A stretch of 55,812 bases of DNA from positions 612,498 to 668,309 of the forward strand of contig NW_019775413.1 of NCBI RefSeq assembly GCF_001039355.2. The letters run 5' to 3'. The notes beneath the pieces were generated by a model. That model ran no database searches. It was not told where the DNA came from and saw only the letters and a program-made list of their open reading frames with translations. The position numbers were made by a program, and so were the translations under genes. This DNA comes from Lingula anatina. Lineage: Eukaryota > Brachiopoda > Lingulata > Lingulida > Lingulidae. Every line of letters starts with the position of its first letter. Position 1 is the first letter of the stretch. Positions 48,053-55,812 of this stretch are shown in pieces.

Positions 48053-48240
48053 CTGTCAAATTAAAATAATCAGTTCCCTTTAAAAGATCAAGCACTGTTT
48101 AACTCCCTAAATAAAAGACAAAAATTATTTATTTTCCCATTTTATGTAATTTATAAAGGAATTTTTTCAATTTCTCATATCCTAATAAATCATGTTTTAC
48201 AACTAAATCTCACTTTAATATAACTAACATTATAATGGAA

Positions 48241-48260
48241 CTAGAGGATCAGAGAGGCGA
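48241..48260 (+). repeat. SINE-like dispersed repeat, copy 3, truncated at the N
   Basis: CTAGAGGATCAGAGAGGCGA directly before the N at 48261. The homologous position in copy B (54136) continues with TAACACAATTAC, so the insertion is present in one copy of the block and absent in the other. Confidence 0.65.
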
Positions 48261-48261
48261 N

Positions 48262-51200
48262 TAAAAAACTAATTTTATATATTCATAAAATATACGACTG
48301 GATGTCTCTTTGAAACAGTATTACAGTTTTTGTTCAAATGAATGGTAATGAAATTTGTCATTTGAGTCTTTTACCAAATGTTTTGTACAATAGCTATTAA
48401 TGTGCACACTGTAATTATAGATTTTCTCTGAAAGATATACATCATTCCAACTGCAATGCAGAATGCTGCTGATACATAAACACAGTGATTGTTTTAACAC
48501 AGTACAACTTGCACAAAATAAAGTCAGTACAGATTATTTTGTAATTATCACTTTTTGGTCACTTTTAAACTTACATCAGCGTCTTCTTGTTTTGCCACTC
48601 CACGGCAGTAAAATGGTTTCTTGTTAATGAAGAGTTGAGAGCCATTCACCTCCACTGTCCTGACCCCAAATGGAAGCCTGTACACATCAGTTGACTGGGA
48701 GGTATTGAAAGAAACCTGGAGAAAGAAAACATTTGATCATCATTTCTCTCAGAACATTAAAAATTTATTTCTTGATGCCTGTCTTCAATATATCCTTTAC
48801 ACATTAATATGCCTCATCATCATTTTTTAATCATTCACCCCTTGAAGAGAGAGTTTTTCAAGAAAAAAAAACAGATGATGAATGTTAATAATTTGTAAAA
48901 CTTAAACAAATCCCAAAAGCCATTGAGATTTATTACCTTCAGTGTGTATAAATATGCTGGACCTCCACCATCCACCATCAAGTATGGCCACCAGAGGTTT
49001 ACATTTTCAATGTCAAGCTCACCACCATCCTTTTCATCTGCTTGAGCTCTGGCTACTGTGTTACCATCATTGTCCAGAATTTCCACTGTTAGAGCTGAAT
49101 TTGTTGCATTTCCATTTCTGCTTATGTTATATTTGACATAACCTTAAAGGTGCAGAGTAATTAATAAATAAGATTGATATTTTTTAAATTTTCTATTTAC
49201 TCTGTAAACATGCAACTCACATGCTTAAATTGTTAACTTTTGCACATGCTCAAAATGGTATAAAAAGCAGAGATCTACTTGGAAATTTAAAAAAAATGCA
49301 TCTAAAACCAATCAAGTTCTATGTACAGGTACCTGCATGTTTATGGTTGTAAGAGCAGTTTATTTTAAAAAACACAAATCCTCTTGTTTTAAGTTGTTGA
49401 GAGAGAGAGAGAGAGAGAGAGACCTTTGCTATGATAGAAGCTAGTTGTGATAGTGATGTCATCCACATAATCAACTGGTGTGGTGTAAAGACGAACAGAT
49501 CTGTGAAGGCCTGCATAGTTAAAGGCGTTTGTTTGTGTCTTCTGGGTGAAATAGCCAATTGGATAACTAAATGAGACAGAAAATGTCACAAAATGACCCA
49601 GTTTTGTAAAATTAATCTATATATTTCTGTTGCAGTACCCTGTGCAAGTAGCAAAAATTTAACAGCTGCCCAATAACTCGAAAGCATCGCACATTTGGAC
49701 CAAACGCAATCGTGTCGATTCTATAACTCGCCCATACTCACCACATATGGGGGTTATGGAATCGACTCTTGCGCTTGGTCACAATGCACAATGCTTTTGA
49801 GTTATGGGGCCCAGATCTTTTAAGATATGTTTAAAAGTAAGGTTTTGCAGATTTAAGTGTACCCAAAATATTTCACAAGAATTTTAACTTAAATGTTAGG
49901 ATAAAAAAAGACTAAGAAATGCACAATTCACAAGTGGGACATATAGTTTTTCTATTACACACTATCATAGCTACCTGACAATTTGTAAGTATGTAGAAAT
50001 ACTTAAGGTAAAACAGAAGCACCTTAAAAGCTTTTATAATTCAAAAGTTGAGCAATATTAGTATAACATTCACAATAACCATTCTTAATGTACCTTGAAG
50101 AGTCTGTGTGCCACACAATTTCTCCAGGTGGCAGTGTTTCTGGAGTCAGTGTATTGTTGATGGCAATAGTGACCCTATTTGCTCCAGAGAAATTAAGATG
50201 TTCACTAACTTCTCTCTCAAATGGAAGATGTCCTCCTGTGTGCTTCACCACTTCTATGGAGTTTACCCACTAAATCATATGTAGAATCAAATGAATTTAT
50301 ACAAATTAAGAATATTTTGGGAAATATTAAGATACCCAAATCAAACAAGACAGCAAAGCTGTCAAATGTACAGATAAAAAGCAAAAAATAATGCATAAAA
50401 TAGGTTACTATCAACTCTGATGCAATAATACATTATGCTTAACTGCAAAGTCAGGCTGAATTTTAGTCCCGTTTCTTTTTTGTAGGTTTGAGGATCACAA
50501 GTAACGTGGTTTTCTCTTAATGGTCATCATCGCGGCAGTATCCAAAATAGGAGTTTCTTCAATTTTGATGCAATATTACACAATGCTTAAAAGCATAATG
50601 ACCATCAATTTTTAATAATAAAATATAAATACCACAGATATTTAGAAAATGTGACTATCAAAAGTCTTCAAGCCTATGGGGGTTTTGATGCAATATTACC
50701 AAATGCTTAACAGCATAATCACCACCAATCTTTAATTATGCACTGCAGGGAACATGGATATTTTAAATCGTCTAGCAAAGGTCTTCAGGCTCATGGAACT
50801 TCAAAGTCACACCTTGAAAACACCAAAATGTAAACAAGAGATAATTGTACTGAAATGAGTCTATCTCCATTTTCAACAATTTTTTTACCTAAAATGAAGA
50901 AAATTGTTGAGATGGGAAAAATATCAACAGAACAATTTTAAATGTAAACTTTGCTCGAGATTTTGAACATAGTGAATGACTGAATCTGACAAATTGCAAT
51001 GATGAGTTGTTTCCAACAGGTTTACCATCATTTTTATATTATCAACTAACAATATTGTTAAGATGCAGAAAATGTCCAAACATATCTAATTGATTCAATA
51101 ATGAGGCTGTTAACATGCATTAGAACTGAATCTGAGGAAAAACCACTTATATACAAAAAAGGCATAACTTCATCAAAACTTAACTGATCAAGCTGATTTT

Positions 51201-54135
51201 TTAACTTGGTCTGTATGTTAGTTCTATGAATCAGTCCTGCAAGTTTTAAAACAAAATATGACCCTGTTTTCATGTTATCTGTACAATGGTGGATATGATG
51301 AAAAAGGAGAAAAAAGCAGCATAACTTTTGTAAAAATGGTCCAATCAAGCTGATTTTCCAACTTGACATGTGTTTTATGAATATTCATCAGTTCCAAAAG
51401 TTTGAAGACAAAAGGTAAAAAGGCTTTCCACTTATTGTGTTATCACTTAAAGTGCACAGCGACAGCGACGACAGACACAGGTGACAGCTTTATGTACGGA
51501 CACATCTGTGTCCGTACATAAAGAAAGAGGGCTTTCATACAATATCTTTCTAATTTTTTGTTTTTGCTCACTAACAATCACTGCCAACACAGAGGTAAAT
51601 TACGAAAAAACCATACTTACTTCACTGCAGATAAAACATAAAAGTACTACTATTTAAAAAAAATCCTACTATTACTATTAAAAGATAAGCCGACAGAAGT
51701 AATCACAAACGATCAATTGCCATGCTGATAAATACCACTACAGCAGTGTAGTGGGCACTGTCCACTCTGAGCACCACTCTCTTCTTTATCCAGTCTGGAG
51801 ACACATAGAACTGACGGTCATACCAAACCCAGCCAACAAAGTCGCGCATCTCTCTGGTCTCCGTGATATCATTAAAACTAGAAGGGACAGGCATCTTTAA
51901 AACTGATCCAGTCTGAAAAAGAGGTTACTTATCACTTATACACCAATAAGGTTTTAATAAGTTTGTTACTTACTAATAATCAATGTTACTTCAAGTGAAC
52001 TGGTCATTAACATCATAAGGCACTTATTATAAATCTTGAATATCTTTTCAAAGAAAACCTTTTATTTTATTTGAGCAATGTTAGGGTTTAACAAGAAGTT
52101 CCTTTTGCTAAATGATTTATGTAAATACATTTATGACTTCCTTCAGCAGATTCAACTTTTTCAAACACTTTTCCTTTGTTTACCCTTTTCAAAGGCTGCT
52201 TAAACCAATCTTCTTCAAATCCTTTATTTCTGTTAGTGGAGTCATCCATTCTGAAATCCCAGATCCCATTTAAATCCTGTATCTGTCTAGATTCAGATTC
52301 CCTTGGGTAAAGGATGCCATCAACCCCAGAAATGTTTAACAAGAGTATACTACAAAAATAACATGGCACAATAAACATTTTTATGGTTCCTAGTAAAACC
52401 ATTTAGAACCTGCCTGTCTGGTCAAAGTGACAGTGCACACAAACATATTGATAAGGTAAAAGCTTATCAGAATGGGGCAGTGAGGTTATCTCATATTGTG
52501 ATTCATTTCCCTGATCTGCAATTGTTTGGGTAAAGTGTGACTACATTCTATAGCAATATTATGCACTCTATATATTGGGATGTTATTTCTGCATGTACAA
52601 TGTAATGGTATTGTAACATAATTGCAGAGCTCAGTAACAAATGACAGAAAAATTGGACAATAGAATATATGGTAAAACAGGTACACTGTTTAGGGAAACT
52701 AATTGTATTTTTCATTTTCTAAAATATTTCAATAACAAAATATGATTTATATTTCATGTTTTTTAAGTAGAATTTTTTATTTGGTTTGACTGGTTAAAAT
52801 ATTCCAAAATTAGCCCAATGCCCATTCTAATCTTTTATTTCAAAGACAATAGTAAGCATCATGAATTTACATGAATATATTTGTATTAATACTGAGCCTT
52901 AGCTTAAGTAAACAGTTTTCACAACTGCACTAATATCTTATAAATTTATAATATGTAAAACATCCTTTAACAAATGGAGTACAAAAGTAAATATTCATCT
53001 AAATATACATACATTCAAAAGATACAGCTACACATGGTACCTTGAAAAGGTAAATTTAAAAAAAACTAACAATTGAACTAAAAAATTATTGAAATTTTGA
53101 TTTAAATTATAATTGGCACAGCAAATAATGGAAATCTGAGCAGTTATGCTGTGAAATCATCCATACTACTTTTATTACAGCATGTTAAAATTTGTTCAAT
53201 ATCATGTCACATCACATCTAAGTCCATGTTAAACAGTAATTTAATACAATTAATTGTCATTAGTCAGCTGTAAATTGTTATTGCACATAATACATTGTAT
53301 TTCTTTCCAAAAATAACACCACCATCAAGGATTGCACACTGTCAGATTAAATTTAACTGGTAAGCAGTTCAGTGAAAGCAAGTTCTAAACCATTTACAGC
53401 TCTTGAAAATAAGTGGATAAGTTGAAACTTTTCCTGCATGTTCTTCCTGATCTCCTGTTAATAAGCCCCTGATACCTATCCCGCAGGAAATGAGCAGCCA
53501 TCTTGGGTTGTCTCTGCCGTGTGAAGACTCCTTTCTTATTGCCATCAACTCTGGTAGTTGCTTAAAAATGTAAGATCATTTATGAAACAGCTACTTTAAA
53601 TCAAACACTTATGTAAAAAAATTAGCAAGCAAACAATAATGTCCACAAAAAATTAATATAACAACTGACCATAATTTTATCATTTTTATATTTCTACAAA
53701 AAAATATTTGTTGAATAAAATTCCCACACTCATCAAATTAAAAAAATATATTAGGTTAGCCCATCTCATACACTTTATTCATATTATTTGAAGTTACTGA
53801 ACTAGCACCCCCTTACCTTGATCAGTCTGGAAGTCTGCAAAGTTCCACACCATTTCTCCCGCCAAGAACTGTTTTCTCAAAGCATCAAATATCTCATGGT
53901 ATTTCCTCATGAACTGTACTTGATATTCTTCTGTGAATGCATCAGAGGGAAGCTGTCAAATTAAAATAATTAGTTCCCTTTAAAAGTTTAAGCACTGTTT
54001 TTCCTAAATAAAAGACAAAAATTATTTATTTTCCAATTTTATGTAATTTTTAAAGGAAATTTTTCAATTTCCCATATCCTAATAAATCATTTTACAACTA
54101 AATCTCACTTTAATATAACTAAAATTATAATGGAA
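48262..54135. repeat. Duplicated block 3, copy B
   Basis: About 5.87 kb, restarting directly after the N at 48261 and leaving homology exactly where copy A enters the SINE-like sequence. It continues in unbroken sequence into GUSB-2 exons 9-10, so it is the copy truly connected to GUSB-2. Copy A is the one connected to GUSB-1 exons 7-12. Confidence 0.85.
48575..52402 (-). CDS. GUSB: Duplicate copy of GUSB-1 exons 1-6 (block 3, copy B)
   Basis: Exons 52184-52402 (ATG), 51736-51912, 50094-50269, 49424-49566, 48937-49142 and 48575-48715 match GUSB-1 exons 1-6 in length and phase. Amino-acid differences seen include SGVDG for YGVHG after the signal peptide, VSEHLNF for VGEHLKF, and [12 protein letters not shown] for [12 protein letters not shown]. 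The active-site changes shared with copy A ([14 protein letters not shown]) are present, so they are not errors of one copy. No exons 7-12 follow, because the sequence stops at the N. It is best treated as the alternative allele of GUSB-1. Confidence 0.85.
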
Positions 54136-54531
54136 TAACACAATTACTTTATGCAGTCCAGCCACGGTGTCAGCTCCATACTCTGTTATGATAACAGGTT
54201 TGTTAAAGGTTTTGTGCCAGTTTGTAATATCATAGTTCATCTGAAGCTGAATCACATCCAAATGTCCCATGTCACTGTACCAGGCATAGTAGTGGTTCAC
54301 ACAGATTATGTCTGTATATTGGGCCTGCCACATGAAAAAACACATCTTAATGGTAAACACAACTGGTTTTATATGTGAAAGACGGCCCTTGTGGGAATTA
54401 GAGATATGACTAAGTCAAAGGTATGAATCAAATTGATAACTCTGAAAGATCAGAATATACAACATTAATTTGCCACCCATAATCTTGAAGTGACCAGGAA
54501 ACCCAAAGCATCACTTTACCTCATAAACACC

Positions 54532-54581
<50 letters not shown>

Positions 54582-54739
54582 AAGAGAATGCAACAGTTCC
54601 TTTACATTGACTTCAAATAAAAACTTACATTTGATTTTAAAAAACACTTACAGCCTTGTCTTCATAGAAATCACTTCCTCCCACTACAAATGTAACTGGT
54701 CTATAAGGATCTAGATATTTGGTATGGCCTATTACAGCT
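53394..54739 (-). CDS. GUSB: Beta-glucuronidase (GUSB-2), last four exons only (partial)
   Basis: Minus-strand exons 54652-54739, 54148-54324, 53817-53952 and 53394-53560 (TAA) correspond to GUSB exons 9-12 with the same phases. They encode the C-terminal part of the GH2 TIM barrel. Active-site features are of the normal type: NHYYAWY, ITEYGAD, nucleophile Glu in [10 protein letters not shown], and [14 protein letters not shown] with the N-x-K carboxylate signature. The exon bearing the acid/base Glu would lie upstream; none was found between 54740 and 55812, which holds repeats, so it is probably beyond the window. About 1 kb separates its stop from the GUSB-1 ATG (53394 to 52402), so the two genes are a head-to-tail tandem pair on the minus strand. 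Confidence 0.88.
54534..54576. repeat. (GA)n microsatellite
   Basis: About 43 bases of GA repeat in a GUSB-2 intron. The Arg/Glu frame over it is an artefact. Confidence 0.95.
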
Positions 54740-54800
54740 CTGAAATATCAGAGCCAATTATAAAAAAAATGCCAAAAGAAAAAGAGGGAGAACTAGAAAA

Positions 54801-55206
54801 GCACTCAGAGAGCGCAGACCTTTGTCAAGGCAGCAAAGTCTCCATCCCATGCCGTTTCACCCCTAAATTTTCATTCTATAATGATTTAGTTTTTTTATTT
54901 TTGATTATTGATTGATTATTGATCTGGATCACCACCAAAAACTAATCATCTGTGGCTTGGCTCACTTCTGACAGTTCCTGAAAATTTCATAAAAATCGGT
55001 CCATAACTTAGTTTTTTGATTTTTGATTATTGATTGATTATTGATCCAGATCACCACCAAAACTAATCACTTCTAAGTTAACCAATTTCTGACCTACCCT
55101 GAAAATTCCATCGAAATTCATCCATAACTTTTTGAGTTATGTTGATGACAAACAGACAGACAGACAGACAAACAGGGGTGAAAACATAACCTCCTTGGTG
55201 GAGGTA
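54801..55206. repeat. Dispersed repeat ending in a CCTCCTTGGTGGAGGTA palindrome
   Basis: It contains GCACTCAGAGAGCGCAGACC, two tandem-like copies of GATTATTGATTGATTATTGA followed by GATCACCACCAAAA (near 54902 and 55025), TTTTTGAGTTATG, (ACAG)n, and a terminal AACCTCCTTGGTGGAGGTA. The strings are those of a repeat I recall as widespread in marine invertebrates; not checked. It probably lies in a GUSB-2 intron. Confidence 0.6.
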
Positions 55207-55743
55207 AAAATCTCCAAATTTCTTATATGGGCATTTTTACAATCCTGGGCTCCTTTTTTTCCCAACAAGGGTCAAAAATAGAAGTCATTTTTGTGTTGAA
55301 ATGTGTACTTTTCTTGAAAGTATAGACCTGAAGGGTATAAGAAATGACAATCCTGAGATAAAACCTTGTGTATGTATAAAGATATGATCATTTGAATTTT
55401 GAAAATCATTTTTTTAATTTTCATAAGCTAAACCTTGAAGTGTGTGACTTTTATGGTAATTTAAGGTATTGATCTCCAAAAAACCACTTAGTTTTACTCA
55501 GAGAGTATTGCTCTTTTATGTATTTGCAAAAAAAATGGATGAAAATATCCAAAATTTGACGAATCAATGACATTTTGTAATTTTCCTGTTTCAGTATTAA
55601 ATGTGACTCCATGAAGTTTTTGATTCTGAGATATTCTGAGGACTTCTGTACTTCACTTTACCTTGCATTAGTTCTTTATGTTATGCTTCATGATTGTGTA
55701 AAATATTATTTTGCACGGACATGTGTGCTAATTGCAGTGTCAT
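55207..55743. other. No recognisable gene or repeat
   Basis: AT-rich sequence without a supported exon on either strand; probably intron of GUSB-2 or its flank. Confidence 0.5.
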
Positions 55744-55800
55744 GTTAAAATAAATGTCCTTTCCGAAACATCCCTGTTTCGGAAAGGACATTTTTTTAAC
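55744..55800. repeat. Near-perfect hairpin at the window end
   Basis: ATGTCCTTTCCGAAACA (55754-55770) pairs perfectly with 55775-55791 around a TCCC loop. Pairing extends outward through GTTAAA...TTTAAC with a two-base irregularity, for about 27-bp arms. Confidence 0.8.
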
Positions 55801-55812
55801 ATTTATGATATT

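Larger units (their letters stand above)
42349..48240. repeat. Duplicated block 3, copy A
   Basis: About 5.89 kb repeated at 48262-54135, with a single N (48261) between. It covers GUSB-1 exons 1-6, the GUSB-1/GUSB-2 intergenic region and the last two GUSB-2 exons. Differences are scattered SNPs and small indels, such as 12 bases near 45190 absent from copy B. It ends in a SINE-like insertion absent from copy B. Probably alternative haplotypes. Confidence 0.85.

Noticed and set aside
54490-54714. 74-codon frame with an Arg-Glu run
   Set aside because: Produced by the (GA)n microsatellite at 54534-54576.
1-55812. CRISPR arrays, bacterial operons, tRNA or rRNA genes, viral integrations
   Set aside because: No regularly spaced repeats with unique spacers, no tRNA cloverleaf or rRNA core sequence recognised, and no viral replicase or capsid motifs seen. 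The spliced gene structure is eukaryotic throughout.

Overview
The window is nuclear DNA of an AT-rich, intron-rich animal. All introns I could place are GT-AG, the conserved genes are metazoan (ZNHIT3, UNC119, lysosomal beta-glucuronidase), and the rest is dense in microsatellites, MITE-like inverted repeats and short dispersed repeats. A marine invertebrate (lophotrochozoan or deuterostome) is the best guess; I cannot name the species. Coordinates of multi-exon genes below are the first and last coding bases; exon limits are given in the evidence.

Layout. (1) 1-1440 (+): last exons of an unrecognised protein with a disordered tail and a C-terminal EISV. (2) 3546-5165 (-): ZNHIT3, five exons. 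(3) 5604-15008 (+): a 19-exon gene, head-to-head with ZNHIT3, encoding a protein of about 821 aa that joins a degenerate Nudix domain, an EF-hand module and a PPP-type Ser/Thr phosphatase domain. (4) 16045-18965 (-): a 190-aa EF-hand protein, five exons. (5) 22478-33356 (-): UNC119, five exons, with a 7.65-kb first intron full of mobile-element debris. (6) 33357-38954: a repeat-rich spacer with MITE-like elements and an inverted minisatellite. (7) 38955-54739 (-): a tandem pair of beta-glucuronidase genes. The downstream one (called GUSB-1 here) is complete at 12 exons, about 637 aa. Only the last four exons of the upstream one (GUSB-2) are inside the window.

Assembly structure matters for anyone using this record. 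Five isolated single N bases occur (11126, 16309, 17170, 24013, 48261). At three of them (11126, 17170, 48261) the sequence before the N ends a block and the sequence after it restarts a near-identical copy of that block (about 0.93, 0.61 and 5.9 kb). Two of the repeated blocks carry coding exons whose summed length is not a multiple of three, so both copies cannot be read in one transcript. The simplest reading is unmerged haplotypes or overlapping contigs abutted with one N, not real tandem duplication. With the duplicates collapsed, the locus holds one GUSB-1 and one GUSB-2.

The two observations most worth following are GUSB-1, which keeps an intact 12-exon frame and the nucleophile Glu but has changed the acid/base Glu, its preceding Asn, and several other substrate-contacting residues (a candidate beta-glucuronidase pseudoenzyme next to a paralog that looks normal), and the Nudix-like/EF-hand/PPP fusion, whose Nudix box has lost its catalytic acidic residues.
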